Shown piece by piece: positions 27,184 to 36,422 of a DNA stretch of 46,905 nt; the stretch's first letter is position 1, and each line of letters starts with the position of its first letter. The translations under genes and the position numbers were made by a program. A model generated the notes under the pieces. The model had not been told where the DNA came from and made no database searches. It was given only the letters and a program-made list of their open reading frames with translations. Source of the DNA: Gemmatimonadota bacterium (lineage in GTDB: Bacteria; Gemmatimonadota; Gemmatimonadetes; Gemmatimonadales; Gemmatimonadaceae); NCBI GenBank assembly GCA_021299375.1, contig JAJTGR010000071.1, forward strand, positions 1-46,905, read 5' to 3'.

Positions 27184-27199
27184 TGTGAATTCTTTCACG
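27184..27199. promoter_or_regulatory. CRP/FNR-family-like operator upstream of nuoA
   Basis: TGTGA, six bases (ATTCTT), then TCACG. This matches 9 of 10 positions of the TGTGA-N6-TCACA consensus recognised by CRP-type regulators. It is centred 14 bp after the end of the candidate -10 box, a position that would suit repression from that promoter, or activation of another start site. The regulator is not known. Confidence 0.4.
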
Positions 27200-27253
27200 A
27201 AGTCGGCGGTGCGCACGGTGCCCCGACATTCGACGGATCTCCGCTGCGCCGCG

Positions 27254-27658
27254 ATGCTACGCAACTACCTGCCCGTCCTGCTTCTTCTTGGATTCGTGAT
27301 CCTCAACGCGGTGCTGATCCTCGGCCTCGCGCACCTGACCACGAAGGCGCAGCCGACGGCGGTGAAGTCCCAGCCCTACGAGTCCGGCATCAGCCCACTC
27401 GGCGACGCGCGAGATCGGTTCTCGGTCAAGTTCTATCTGGTGGCCATGCTGTTCATCGTCTTCGACATCGAGACGGTGTTCATGATCCCGTGGGGCGTGC
27501 ACTACCGCCAGCTGTCCTGCCAGGTGCCGCTGCTCGATGGGGTCTGCCCGACCGGACAGCTGTCGTTCTTCGGGCTCGGGGAGATGCTGGTTTTCGCCGC
27601 CATTCTCGTGGTCGGCTTCATCTACGTCTGGAAGAAGGGAGCGCTCACGTGGGACTGA
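27254..27658 (+). CDS. nuoA: NADH-quinone oxidoreductase subunit A
   Basis: A 134-residue membrane subunit from ATG 27254 ([17 protein letters not shown]). The frame is open upstream to 27161 but that part lacks NuoA character. Three transmembrane helices flank the conserved loop [22 protein letters not shown], which contacts the quinone site. The second helix carries the FDIETVF motif with its acidic residues. It is the first gene of a complete nuoA-N operon and overlaps nuoB by 10 nt. Confidence 0.94.
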   Translation: MLRNYLPVLLLLGFVILNAVLILGLAHLTTKAQPTAVKSQPYESGISPLGDARDRFSVKFYLVAMLFIVFDIETVFMIPWGVHYRQLSCQVPLLDGVCPTGQLSFFGLGEMLVFAAILVVGFIYVWKKGALTWD

Positions 27659-28275
27659 TCCCCGCGGCGGATTCGCGCCTGGTGCAGGTTGACCCAGGGT
27701 CACAGGACGGGTGGGTCACCACCCGCCTCGATTTCCTGGTGAATTGGGCGCGCGCCGGCTCGCTGTGGCCGATGCCGTTCGGCACGGCCTGCTGCGCTAT
27801 CGAATTCATGGCCACCGCCGCCAGCCGCTTCGACCTCGCCCGCTTCGGCATGGAGCGCCTCAGCTACTCTCCGCGTCAGGCCGACGTGCTGTTGTGCGCC
27901 GGCCGCGTGCCGCTCAAGCTCGCCCCGGTGCTGCGGCGCATTTACCAGCAGATGCCGCAGCCCAAATGGGTCATTTCCATGGGCGCCTGCGCGTCCACCG
28001 GCGGCATGTTCGACAACTACGCCGTGGTGCAGGGTATCGACACCATCATTCCGGTGGACGTCTATGTGCCCGGGTGCCCGCCCCGACCCGAAGCGCTGAT
28101 GCACGGCATCATCATGCTGCAGAAGAAGGTGATGCAGGAGCGCCTCAAGGATGGCACACGGCACATCGAGATCGAGCCCGATCCCACGAGCCAGCTCTAC
28201 ATCCCGCCGTCGCGGATTGACGAGCTGTCCGAACCGTTCGGGAACTCGGTGCATCAAACCCGGTCAGCCCCGTGA
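27649..28275 (+). CDS. nuoB: NADH-quinone oxidoreductase subunit B
   Basis: A 208-residue subunit that carries the terminal [4Fe-4S] cluster N2, next to quinone. Start at GTG 27649, inside the end of nuoA, preceded by an AAGAAGGGAG ribosome binding site. Ligands are Cys48 and Cys49 (tandem CC in GTACCAIEF), Cys114 in MGACASTGG and Cys143 in [10 protein letters not shown]-terminal tail of 40 residues is variable. The open frame runs well upstream but overlaps nuoA. The stop overlaps nuoC (GTGA). Confidence 0.95.
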   Translation: MGLIPAADSRLVQVDPGSQDGWVTTRLDFLVNWARAGSLWPMPFGTACCAIEFMATAASRFDLARFGMERLSYSPRQADVLLCAGRVPLKLAPVLRRIYQQMPQPKWVISMGACASTGGMFDNYAVVQGIDTIIPVDVYVPGCPPRPEALMHGIIMLQKKVMQERLKDGTRHIEIEPDPTSQLYIPPSRIDELSEPFGNSVHQTRSAP

Positions 28276-29000
28276 CGACGCCGACGTCCGTAGCTCCCGC
28301 GGAGGCGATGGCCGCCGTAGCATCCGACGCCTCCGGCATGCCCATCACCCCGGTCAATGTGCCGCGCACCGGCGCGCCTGCGAATCCGACGCTTGCCGTG
28401 CTGCAGGCGCGGTTCGGGGAGGCAATCGTGCGCACCGAGGTCGTGTGGGGGGAATCCACGGTCTATGTGAGTGCCGACGCTCTGCACGACATCGTGCGCT
28501 GGCTGCACGACGAGCCGTCCGAGCGGTACGACTACCTCGTGGACGTGACCGCGGTGGAGTACCGCGACGCCGATCGCCCGATCGAAGTCGTCTGGCACCT
28601 GCGGGCGCTGGCCCACCGCCGGTTCCTGCGCCTGAAGGTGGAGCTGCCCAAGCGTGGCCTGCTGGTGGTGCCGAGCATCACCGATGTCTACACCGGGGCC
28701 GACTGGCTCGAGCGCGAGTGCTTCGACATGTTCGGCGTGCGATTCGAGGGACATCCGGACCTCCGCCGCATCCTCATGTGGGAGTCATATCGCGAGGGGT
28801 TTCCGCTTCGAAAGGATTTTCCGTTGCGTGGGCGGTTTTCCCGCGCGGAACAGCTCAAGCAGGCCCTCGCCGCCGATCCCGAGGCGCGCTACTCCATGGA
28901 GGAACTCAGCATCGCCGAGGCCTTCGATTCGCTCCCCGAGGATATGAAGGCACGGCTTGCCGAGCGCAGTGCGCACGGTGAAATGCAGGAGGGCCTATGA
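28272..29000 (+). CDS. nuoC: NADH-quinone oxidoreductase subunit C
   Basis: A 242-residue peripheral-arm subunit. Start at GTG 28272 in a GTGA overlap with nuoB. The first 40 residues are Ala/Pro-rich and not conserved-looking. The core contains [14 protein letters not shown], the LTDIY-like [14 protein letters not shown], and the signature [19 protein letters not shown] near residues 150-170. It is separate from nuoD, unlike the E. coli NuoCD fusion. The stop overlaps the nuoD ATG (ATGA). Confidence 0.93.
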   Translation: MTTPTSVAPAEAMAAVASDASGMPITPVNVPRTGAPANPTLAVLQARFGEAIVRTEVVWGESTVYVSADALHDIVRWLHDEPSERYDYLVDVTAVEYRDADRPIEVVWHLRALAHRRFLRLKVELPKRGLLVVPSITDVYTGADWLERECFDMFGVRFEGHPDLRRILMWESYREGFPLRKDFPLRGRFSRAEQLKQALAADPEARYSMEELSIAEAFDSLPEDMKARLAERSAHGEMQEGL

Positions 29001-30304
29001 GCACCCGCCGCACGCTCGAGGTGGCGCTGGGGACGAGCGGGCTCGACGCCCAGGGGCGTCCCCTGCGCGCCCCATTGGTCGCTCAGGGCGGGCACGCCGT
29101 CGCGGTGGAGTCGCCGCCGCCCGCCGAGCCTGAGTTCGACTCCGATCACATGCTGATCAACATCGGCCCGCAGCACCCGGCCACGCACGGTGTGCTCCGG
29201 TTGGTGCTGGAACTCGATGGGGAAACGGTCGTGCGCTGCATCCCCCACATCGGCTATCTGCACTGCGGTTTCGAGAAGATCGGTGAGTATCGGCAGTACA
29301 ATCAGATCATTCCCTGGACCGACCGCGAGGACTACCTCAACTCGCCGGGAAACAACGTGGCCTTCGTGCTCGGCGCCGAGCGACTGTTCGGTGTGGGCAT
29401 GACGGAGCGGTGCAAGGTGTTGCGCGTCGTCCTCATGGAGTTGTCGCGCATCATCTCCCATCTGGTGTGGCTCGGCACCACGTCGGTCGACATCGGGGCC
29501 TTCACGCCGTTCCTGTGGCTCTATCAGGAACGCGAAAACGTCTACAATCTGCTCGAAGGCTGGGTGGGCGCACGGCTCACCACCACCGCCACCCGCGTGG
29601 GCGGCATGGCCGCCGACATTCCCGATGGCTGGCTCGACGGCCTGCGCGCGTTCCTCAAGGGGTTTCCCAAGACCCTCGAGGAATCGGTGCGCATGCTCGA
29701 GACCAACGCCATCTGGGCGGGGCGCACCGTGGGGCTTGGTGCCCTCAGCGCGCAGGACGCCGTGAACGCCGGACTCTCGGGACCGATGCTCCGGGCCTCC
29801 GGCGTCGCGTACGACGTGCGCAAGGATTTCCCGTATCTCGACTATGAGACGTATGACTTCGACGTGCCCGTCGGGACACAGGGGGACGTCTACGATCGCT
29901 TCCTCGTGCGCGTGGAGGAGATGCGGCAGAGCGTCCGCATCCTCGAACAGGCCGTGCGGCGTCTGCCTGACGGCCCGGTGAACCTCGACGATCCCCGCCT
30001 CATCCTGCCGCCAAAGCACAAGGCAACCAGCGAGATGGAGTCGATGATCCATCACTTCAAGGTCGTGATGGAGGGCCCTCGGCCCCCGGTCGGCGAGTGC
30101 TATGTCGCGGTGGAGAGCCCGAAGGGCGAGAAGGGATACTACTTCGTGAGCGACGGCACCTCGAAGCCGGTGCGCTGGCGCATTCGGCCTCCGTCATTCG
30201 TGAACCTGTCGGCGATCCCGAGGATGGTGGAAGGGCACCTCCTCTCCGATGTGATCGCGATCAATGCCAGCATCGACATCGTCATGGGAGAGATCGACCG
30301 GTGA
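28997..30304 (+). CDS. nuoD: NADH-quinone oxidoreductase subunit D
   Basis: A 435-residue subunit related to the large subunit of NiFe hydrogenases. It forms the quinone cavity with NuoB. Start at ATG 28997, overlapping nuoC, with AGGAGGG at 28987-28993 as a strong ribosome binding site. Conserved segments are INIGPQHPATHGVLRL near residues 55-70, with the quinone-contacting His, then HIGYLHCGFEK, EREDYLN-like TDREDYLNSPG, and the C-terminal KPVRWRIRPPSF and GEIDR end. The first 50 residues are extra and variable. Confidence 0.96.
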   Translation: MSTRRTLEVALGTSGLDAQGRPLRAPLVAQGGHAVAVESPPPAEPEFDSDHMLINIGPQHPATHGVLRLVLELDGETVVRCIPHIGYLHCGFEKIGEYRQYNQIIPWTDREDYLNSPGNNVAFVLGAERLFGVGMTERCKVLRVVLMELSRIISHLVWLGTTSVDIGAFTPFLWLYQERENVYNLLEGWVGARLTTTATRVGGMAADIPDGWLDGLRAFLKGFPKTLEESVRMLETNAIWAGRTVGLGALSAQDAVNAGLSGPMLRASGVAYDVRKDFPYLDYETYDFDVPVGTQGDVYDRFLVRVEEMRQSVRILEQAVRRLPDGPVNLDDPRLILPPKHKATSEMESMIHHFKVVMEGPRPPVGECYVAVESPKGEKGYYFVSDGTSKPVRWRIRPPSFVNLSAIPRMVEGHLLSDVIAINASIDIVMGEIDR

Positions 30305-30852
30305 GTCACGGGCCTTCCGCCAGCGGCGGCGCGCTCGTCGCCGCTCCACCGCACGGGCATCGCCACCACGCGCCACATGAACCGGTGTTCGTGGGCGCTG
30401 CCCGCGCCGAACTCGACTCCATCCTGTCGCGCTATCCTACTCGGCAGGCGGCGCTGCTCCCGGCGCTATGGATGCTGCAGGACGCCCGGGGGTGGGTGAG
30501 CGAAGGTGGCATGGAGGAGATCGCCGGGCTTCTCGGCATCACGCCCGCGTACGTCAAGGGGGTGGTGAGCTTCTACACCATGTACCACCAACACCCGGTG
30601 GGCCGGCACTTCATCCAGGTGTGCACCACGACGCCGTGCAACGTGTGCGGGGCGGAGGATGTCGTGAAGGCGTTTCTCGATCACACGGGGTGCGGCGACC
30701 TTGGCCTCACCAGTGCCGACGGCAGGTTCACCGTGATCGAGGTCGAATGCCTCGGTGCGTGTGGCTTCGCAACGCCGGTGATGATCAACAACACCTTCCT
30801 CGAATCCGTGACGCCGGAGTCGGTGCCACGCATTCTGTCGGAGCTGACGTAA
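30301..30852 (+). CDS. nuoE: NADH-quinone oxidoreductase subunit E
   Basis: A 183-residue subunit of the NADH-oxidising module, from GTG 30301 in a GTGA overlap with nuoD. The thioredoxin-like [2Fe-2S] domain (cluster N1a) uses CTTTPC and CLGAC pairs. The segment LPALWMLQDARGWVSEGGMEEIA is the conserved helical domain. The first 28 residues are Gly/Pro-rich and His-rich (His18, 20, 22, 23, 26), not usual for NuoE. The stop overlaps the nuoF ATG. Confidence 0.93.
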   Translation: MSHGPSASGGALVAAPPHGHRHHAPHEPVFVGAARAELDSILSRYPTRQAALLPALWMLQDARGWVSEGGMEEIAGLLGITPAYVKGVVSFYTMYHQHPVGRHFIQVCTTTPCNVCGAEDVVKAFLDHTGCGDLGLTSADGRFTVIEVECLGACGFATPVMINNTFLESVTPESVPRILSELT

Positions 30853-32180
30853 TGGGCTATCCACATCCCTCCCATCCGCGGGAGACACCGGTGCTCTCGA
30901 GGTTCTTCGGAGACCCGGAGGCGCGCACGCTGGCGGGGTGGCAGGCGCGTGGTGGGTACGAGGCGCTGCGTCTGGCGCTCGCAACCGACCCGCAAGAGTT
31001 GCAGGCCGTCGTCAAGGAGTCCGGCCTGCGCGGGCGGGGAGGCGCCGGCTTCCCCACGGGCATGAAGTGGTCGTTCATGAAGCCCGACGGCAAGACGCAC
31101 TACCTGTGCTGCAATGCCGACGAGTCGGAGCCGGGCACCTTCAAGGACCGCGAGATCATGCGCTGGACCCCGCACGGTCTCGTGGAGGGTGTGGCACTCG
31201 GCGCCCATGCGATCTACGCCGAGACGGCGTACATCTACATTCGCGGTGAGTTCACGGAGCCCTTTGCCCGGGTCACGAAGGCAGTCGAAGAGGCCTACGC
31301 CGCCGGCATTCTGGGTGCGAACGCCATGGGATTCGGCAAGCGGCTCGACGTGCACGTGCATCGCGGCGCGGGGGCGTACATCTGCGGCGAGGAGACGGCA
31401 CTGATGAACTCGCTCGAAGGGCGCCGTGGCAATCCGCGCATCAAGCCGCCGTTCCCGGCGGTTGCCGGCCTGTTCGGCAAGCCCACGACGATCAACAACG
31501 TCGAGACGCTCACCACGGTCCCCTACATCATCAAGAACGGGGCGGAGTGGTACAAGCAGTTCGGGCGCCCCGACAACCCCAAGAGCATTGGCACGAAGCT
31601 GTTCTCGGTGTGCGGCAACATCACGCGCCCGGGCAACTACGAAGTGGCGCTCGGTTTCCCGTTCAAGGAGTTCCTGTACGATCTCTGCGGTGGCGCGCTG
31701 CCGGGGCGTGACATCAAGGCGGTCATTCCCGGCGGATCGTCGGTCCCCATCCTCACGCGGGAAGAGGCGGAAGGTGCCATCATGGACTACGAGGGCATGG
31801 TGGCCGCCGGGACGATGCTCGGATCGGGCGGTGTGATTGTGTTCGATGACCGCCAGTGCATGGTGCGGCAGATCGCGCGCTTGACGCGATTCTACGCGCA
31901 TGAGAGCTGTGCGCAGTGCTCGCAGTGCCGCGAGGGAACGGCGTGGACCACCCGCATCATGGAGCGTATCCGTGACGGCGAAGGCAGCATGGAAGACCTC
32001 GACACGCTGCTGGCCATCGCCGACAACATGAGCGGCAAGACCATTTGCGTCCTCAGCGACTCGTGTGCCACCCCGGTCATCTCCGGACTGAAGAAGTTCC
32101 GCCACGAGTTCGAGGCGAAGATCGCCGCGAACCGCTCGATGGTCACCGTGCCCGGGGCGCTGCGCGCCTCGGCGGCGTGA
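30852..32180 (+). CDS. nuoF: NADH-quinone oxidoreductase subunit F
   Basis: A 442-residue NADH-binding subunit that oxidises NADH with FMN. Start at ATG 30852 (MGYPHPSHPRE), overlapping nuoE by one base. GRGGAGFPTGMKW binds FMN and NADH, YLCCNADESEPGTFKDR and GAGAYICGEETALMNSLEG follow. The N3 [4Fe-4S] ligands are the SCAQCSQCREG set plus the Cys in KTICVLSDS. Many homologues have CGKCTPCREG, so spacing is kept with other intervening residues. It is 7 nt before nuoG. Confidence 0.96.
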   Translation: MGYPHPSHPRETPVLSRFFGDPEARTLAGWQARGGYEALRLALATDPQELQAVVKESGLRGRGGAGFPTGMKWSFMKPDGKTHYLCCNADESEPGTFKDREIMRWTPHGLVEGVALGAHAIYAETAYIYIRGEFTEPFARVTKAVEEAYAAGILGANAMGFGKRLDVHVHRGAGAYICGEETALMNSLEGRRGNPRIKPPFPAVAGLFGKPTTINNVETLTTVPYIIKNGAEWYKQFGRPDNPKSIGTKLFSVCGNITRPGNYEVALGFPFKEFLYDLCGGALPGRDIKAVIPGGSSVPILTREEAEGAIMDYEGMVAAGTMLGSGGVIVFDDRQCMVRQIARLTRFYAHESCAQCSQCREGTAWTTRIMERIRDGEGSMEDLDTLLAIADNMSGKTICVLSDSCATPVISGLKKFRHEFEAKIAANRSMVTVPGALRASAA

Positions 32181-32187
32181 GGGCGGC

Positions 32188-33753
32188 ATGGCTGACGTGA
32201 AACTGGTCTCCCTGACCATCGAAGGACGGCCGGTCACCGTTCCGGACGGTACGTCGATTCTGGAAGCGGCCAAGACGGCCGGCGTACTCATTCCGCATTA
32301 CTGCTACCACCCCGGCCTGCCGGTGGCGGGCGTGTGCCGGATGTGCCTGGTGGAGGTGGAGAAGTTCCCCAAGCTTGCCCCGGCGTGTGCCACGACGGTT
32401 GGCGAGGGGCAGGTGGTGCACGTGCACTCGCCCAAGGCGCTCGAGGCCCGCAAGGGGGTGCTCGAGTTTCTGCTCATCAATCATCCGCTCGATTGCCCGA
32501 TCTGCGATCAGGCGGGCGAGTGCGAATTGCAGGATTACACGTTTGCGGAGGGCCGGGCCGACTCGCGCTACCGTGAACCCAAGCGCTTCAACCCGGTCGA
32601 GGACTTCGGGGGTGATGTCCTGTACGTGGCGAACCGCTGCATCCTGTGCACACGCTGCGTACGCTTCATGACGGATGTGGCGCACGATCCGGTACTCAAC
32701 GTCTCCGAGCGCGGCGATCGGGCCTTCATCGGGAAGGCCGAGGGGCACGACCTCACCAATCCGTGGGCTGGAAACGTTGTCGATCTGTGCCCGGTCGGGG
32801 CGCTACTGTCCAAGGATTTCCTGAACAAGGCCCGCGCGTGGGAGCTCGATCGCGCGCCTACCATCTGCACGGGCTGCAGTCAGGGCTGCAACGCGGTGGC
32901 CGAGACGCGCGACAACGTGGTCGTGCGGCTCAAGCCGCGTCCCAACGATCAGGTGAACCAATACTACCTGTGCGATGTCGGCCGTCTCGGCTATCGCGAC
33001 TTCAACCGCCGGGATCGTGCCGACCAGCCGCTGGTCCGCACGACCGGCGCGCTGCAGATCGTGGACTGGCACGAGGCACTCGCGTCCGCTACTGCGGCGC
33101 TGTCGGGGAAGCGGGTGGTGGTCCTCGCCTCGCCGAATCTCTCGAACGAGGCGCTGTTCCTCCTCGAGCGGCTGCTGTGCCAGGTCGGCGGGGTGGGAGT
33201 ATTCCGGATGCCCCGCGGCCCGGAGGCGGCCTTGCCGGGTGCGCCCGACCTCGCGTTGCGGGCCGAGCGTGCGGCGAACGGCGCGGGGGCGCGAGCGCTG
33301 GGCTTCACCGAGGTTGCGGATCTCGGGGGCGTACTCCAGCGCGACGATGCGCTGCTCATCGCGGGGGAGCAGATTGTCCCCCTCGAGGCCGCGGACCTCG
33401 CACGCGCGGGGACGGTCATCTACGCCGGATGCACGATCCCGTCCGCCGTGGCGACCAGTGCGTCGGTGATTCTGCCGATCACCAATACGCTGGAGGAGGA
33501 GGGCACCTTCACCAACCTCCGGGGACGCGTCCAGCGCTACCTGCAGGCGAAGACGGCCCCCGGCGTGGCGAGACCGGCGTGGTATGTGCTGGCCGACCTG
33601 CTGGCAGCGCTGGGTGGCAACGGTCGATTCTTCCTTCCCTCAGAAGTGTTCGCGGCAATGGCTGGTACCCATGCCACCTTCGGCGACCTCGACTACGAGT
33701 CACTTGCCCTGCGCGGCTTGCCGATCGCCGAGCCCGCCGGAGCGGGCGCATGA
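32188..33753 (+). CDS. nuoG: NADH-quinone oxidoreductase subunit G (short form)
   Basis: A 521-residue Fe-S subunit. An N-terminal ferredoxin-like domain has the N1b cysteines in HYCYHPGLPVAGVCRMCLVEV. The N5 set includes the His ligand in INHPLDCPICDQAGEC, and N4 uses CILCTRC with a later VDLCPVGAL Cys. A CTGCSQGC plus later LCDVGR Cys set matches the off-pathway N7 cluster. The molybdopterin-like C-terminal part is only about 250 residues, so the protein is much shorter than the 700-900 residues of Thermus or E. coli. The N-terminus begins MADVKLVSLTIEGRPV. Confidence 0.94.
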   Translation: MADVKLVSLTIEGRPVTVPDGTSILEAAKTAGVLIPHYCYHPGLPVAGVCRMCLVEVEKFPKLAPACATTVGEGQVVHVHSPKALEARKGVLEFLLINHPLDCPICDQAGECELQDYTFAEGRADSRYREPKRFNPVEDFGGDVLYVANRCILCTRCVRFMTDVAHDPVLNVSERGDRAFIGKAEGHDLTNPWAGNVVDLCPVGALLSKDFLNKARAWELDRAPTICTGCSQGCNAVAETRDNVVVRLKPRPNDQVNQYYLCDVGRLGYRDFNRRDRADQPLVRTTGALQIVDWHEALASATAALSGKRVVVLASPNLSNEALFLLERLLCQVGGVGVFRMPRGPEAALPGAPDLALRAERAANGAGARALGFTEVADLGGVLQRDDALLIAGEQIVPLEAADLARAGTVIYAGCTIPSAVATSASVILPITNTLEEEGTFTNLRGRVQRYLQAKTAPGVARPAWYVLADLLAALGGNGRFFLPSEVFAAMAGTHATFGDLDYESLALRGLPIAEPAGAGA

Positions 33754-35132
33754 GTGCCGTGCTGCCCGTGGCGGCCGCGCTCGATCTCGCGGCGTGGTTT
33801 CCGCGCTCCAATCCGCAGGAGGCGCCGACGGCAATCGGCACCTATGTCCTCGCCAGCAGCATCAAGATCCTGATCGTTTTCGGCCTTTGGATGGTGGGCG
33901 TGGCGTTTCTCACGCTGGCCGAGCGCAAGCTGGCGGCCTGGTTTCAGGATCGGCGCGGGCCGAATCGCGCAGGCCCTGGCGGCATCCTGCAGCCGGTGGC
34001 CGACGGCATCAAGAACCTCATGAAGGAAGAGACCAATCCGGTCTTCGCCGATCGTTGGCTCTTCATGGTCGCGCCCGCGCTGGCCTTCATCCCGGCCATG
34101 CTCACGTGGGCCGTGCTGCCGCTCGCAGCGCCGCTGCCCACGCCGTGGGGACTGATCGACATGGCAGTGGCGCCGCTTCCCGTGGGTTTCCTGTTCACGC
34201 TCGCCATTTCTTCTTTGGGTGTCTACGGGATCGTGCTGGCCGGCTGGTCGTCCAACAACAAGTACGCGCTGCTGGGTGGACTGCGCTCGAGCGCCCAGAT
34301 GGTGTCCTACGAAATCGCGATGGGGATGTCGACCATCCCGGTGATCATGTTGGCGGGCAACGTGTCGCTGACGACCATCATTCAGGAACAGGCGACGGTA
34401 GGATGGAACGTGCTGACGCTGACGATCGCGTGGTTCACGTTCCTGGTGGCCGCCTTCGCCGAAACGAACCGACTGCCGTTCGACCTGCCCGAAGCCGAGT
34501 CGGAACTCGTGGCCGGCTACCACACGGAGTACAGCGGCATGAAGTTTTCGATGTTCTTTATTGCCGAGTATGCGAACATGGCCACGGTGAGCGGCCTCAC
34601 GGCGACGCTGTTCTTCGGCGGCTGGGACATTCCCTTCACGCAGTGGGACAACACGGGTCCCTACACCATCGTCAAGACGCTGGCGACGCTGGCGATGATG
34701 GCTGCCAAGACTGGGGCGTTCCTGTTTCTCTTCATGTGGATTCGCTGGACGCTCCCGCGTTTCCGGTACGATCAGCTGATGTCGCTTGGCTGGAGCATCA
34801 TGCTGCCGATCGCCCTCGCCTACATCGTGATCATTGCCGCAGCGACGCTCGGGCTGGATGCACTCGGGGTGGCCCGCGGAGTGCAGTTCTCACTCGCGCT
34901 GCTTGGCCTCAACATCGGGCTCATCGTGATCCTGCTCGCGTGGCTTGACCGCGGGAAGCTCATCAGCCCCGCCAGCGCCCGGGTGGCCCCCACCGACCTC
35001 GAGCGGCTGCGCGCTCGCGGGCTCGACCTGTCGCGCCGGCAGCTGGCATCACCACCGTCGGCGGCAGTCCTGAACGCGCCAGCCCCTGCGCGTGAAGCGC
35101 GGCCGGCACTCGCCGCCAACGGAGATCGCTGA
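33750..35132 (+). CDS. nuoH: NADH-quinone oxidoreductase subunit H
   Basis: A 460-residue membrane subunit at the quinone chamber. Start at ATG 33750, overlapping nuoG (ATGA); the frame is open upstream inside nuoG. The protein has about eight to nine helices. ERKLAAWFQDRRGPNRAGP is the conserved loop, with LQPVADGIKNLMKEE and ETNRLPFDLPEAESELVAGYH carrying the acidic residues near the quinone site. The last 57 residues (404-460) are a charged, Ala/Pro-rich extension not seen in typical NuoH. It overlaps nuoI by one base. Confidence 0.94.
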   Translation: MSAVLPVAAALDLAAWFPRSNPQEAPTAIGTYVLASSIKILIVFGLWMVGVAFLTLAERKLAAWFQDRRGPNRAGPGGILQPVADGIKNLMKEETNPVFADRWLFMVAPALAFIPAMLTWAVLPLAAPLPTPWGLIDMAVAPLPVGFLFTLAISSLGVYGIVLAGWSSNNKYALLGGLRSSAQMVSYEIAMGMSTIPVIMLAGNVSLTTIIQEQATVGWNVLTLTIAWFTFLVAAFAETNRLPFDLPEAESELVAGYHTEYSGMKFSMFFIAEYANMATVSGLTATLFFGGWDIPFTQWDNTGPYTIVKTLATLAMMAAKTGAFLFLFMWIRWTLPRFRYDQLMSLGWSIMLPIALAYIVIIAAATLGLDALGVARGVQFSLALLGLNIGLIVILLAWLDRGKLISPASARVAPTDLERLRARGLDLSRRQLASPPSAAVLNAPAPAREARPALAANGDR

Positions 35133-35629
35133 TGGCCATCGGCGTAAAGGTCCTGGAACGCCCGCTTGAGCGCGTCAGCTACGTGCGCGCCACGCTGAAG
35201 GGCATGGCCAGCACCCTCAAGCACCTCGTGGACCCCCACAAGGTCACGATGCAGTATCCCGAGACGAAGTGGGATCTGTCGCCACGTTGGCGCGGCACGC
35301 ATCGGATGCTCACCACGGAAGACGGCAAGGCCAAGTGCGTCGCCTGCGGGTTGTGCCCGACGGTGTGCCCCGCCAACTGCATCAAGCTCACCCCGGGCGA
35401 GGACGAGCAGGGCAATCGCTATCCGCTGGTGTTCGAGATCGACGAGTTCCGCTGCATCTTCTGCGGCTACTGTCAGGAGGTGTGCCCGGAAGAGGCGATC
35501 CACGTCGGTCGGCACTACGAGAACGCCGAGTACGACCGGGCGTCCTTCATCTATGATCTCGAGCGCCTCACGTCCCAGACCCATCCGGTGAGTGAGCTCT
35601 GGGACCCTGCCGATCCGAAGGGCGAATGA
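35132..35629 (+). CDS. nuoI: NADH-quinone oxidoreductase subunit I
   Basis: A 165-residue ferredoxin-like subunit with clusters N6a and N6b. Two classical CxxCxxCxxxC sets are visible, CVACGLCPTVCPANC and CIFCGYCQEVCPEEA. The N-terminal helix includes GMASTLKHLVDP, which lies along the membrane arm in known structures. Start at ATG 35132 in a TGATG junction with nuoH. The stop overlaps the nuoJ ATG (ATGA). Confidence 0.95.
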   Translation: MAIGVKVLERPLERVSYVRATLKGMASTLKHLVDPHKVTMQYPETKWDLSPRWRGTHRMLTTEDGKAKCVACGLCPTVCPANCIKLTPGEDEQGNRYPLVFEIDEFRCIFCGYCQEVCPEEAIHVGRHYENAEYDRASFIYDLERLTSQTHPVSELWDPADPKGE

Positions 35630-36132
35630 ACGGCTTCTACGAGTTCCAGTTCTACCTGTTCTCGCTGCTGGCGATCGCGTCGGCCCTCTTGTTCGTCACC
35701 CGGAAGAATCCGGTCCCGGCAGCGCTCTGGCTGGTCAACGTCATGTTTGCCCTGGCCGGATTGTACGTCATGCTCGACGCCCCGTTTGTCGGTGCGGTGC
35801 AGGTTCTGGTGTATGCGGGGGCGATCATGGTCGTGTTCGTGTTTGTGGTCATGCTGCTCAACCTCGGGCGTGATGGTGTCACCGACCTGCGGTCGCTGGC
35901 CTCCCGGCTCGGGGCAGGGATCGTCGGCCTGGCCTTGCTCGCCACGCTGCTCGTGACGCAGCGCCAGCGTCTCCCGCGCCTCGAATCAGCCCCGGTAGCC
36001 GAGAACGTGGTGGCACCGGTCGCCGCCTCCCTGTTCACGGAGTACCTCGTGGCCTTCGAACTCACCAGCATCGTCCTGCTGGTTGCCGTCGTGGGTGCCG
36101 TGCTGCTCGCCAAGAAGCGAGTGCAACCATGA
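35626..36132 (+). CDS. nuoJ: NADH-quinone oxidoreductase subunit J
   Basis: A 168-residue membrane subunit with about five helices. The third helix region has [26 protein letters not shown], including the conserved YAGAIMVLF-type pi-bulge motif. The C-terminal [21 protein letters not shown] helix is also typical. Start at ATG 35626, overlapping nuoI, and the stop overlaps nuoK. Confidence 0.93.
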   Translation: MNGFYEFQFYLFSLLAIASALLFVTRKNPVPAALWLVNVMFALAGLYVMLDAPFVGAVQVLVYAGAIMVVFVFVVMLLNLGRDGVTDLRSLASRLGAGIVGLALLATLLVTQRQRLPRLESAPVAENVVAPVAASLFTEYLVAFELTSIVLLVAVVGAVLLAKKRVQP

Positions 36133-36422
36133 TCACCGAAGCCCTCATCGTCTCGGCCATCCTGTTCGTCATCGGGGTGATCGGGGTCCTGACGCGCCGA
36201 AACGCCATCATCCTGTTCATGTGCGCGGAGCTGATGCTCAACGCGGTCAACCTCAGCTTCATCGCCTTTGCCAAGCTGCACAACGTGACGGGGCAGGTCT
36301 TCGTGATCATGGCCATGAGCATTGCCGCGGCCGAGGCTGCGGTCGGCCTCGCCATCATTATCGCGGTCTTCCGGCACTTCGGCACCGTGGACCTGGCCAA
36401 TCTCCGGACACTGCGCGGATGA
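36129..36422 (+). CDS. nuoK: NADH-quinone oxidoreductase subunit K
   Basis: A 97-residue membrane subunit with three helices, related to MrpC antiporter subunits. The conserved Glu of the second helix is in [13 protein letters not shown], and that of the third is in [13 protein letters not shown]; both are needed for proton transfer in studied homologues. Start at ATG 36129, overlapping nuoJ; the stop overlaps nuoL. Confidence 0.95.
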   Translation: MITEALIVSAILFVIGVIGVLTRRNAIILFMCAELMLNAVNLSFIAFAKLHNVTGQVFVIMAMSIAAAEAAVGLAIIIAVFRHFGTVDLANLRTLRG

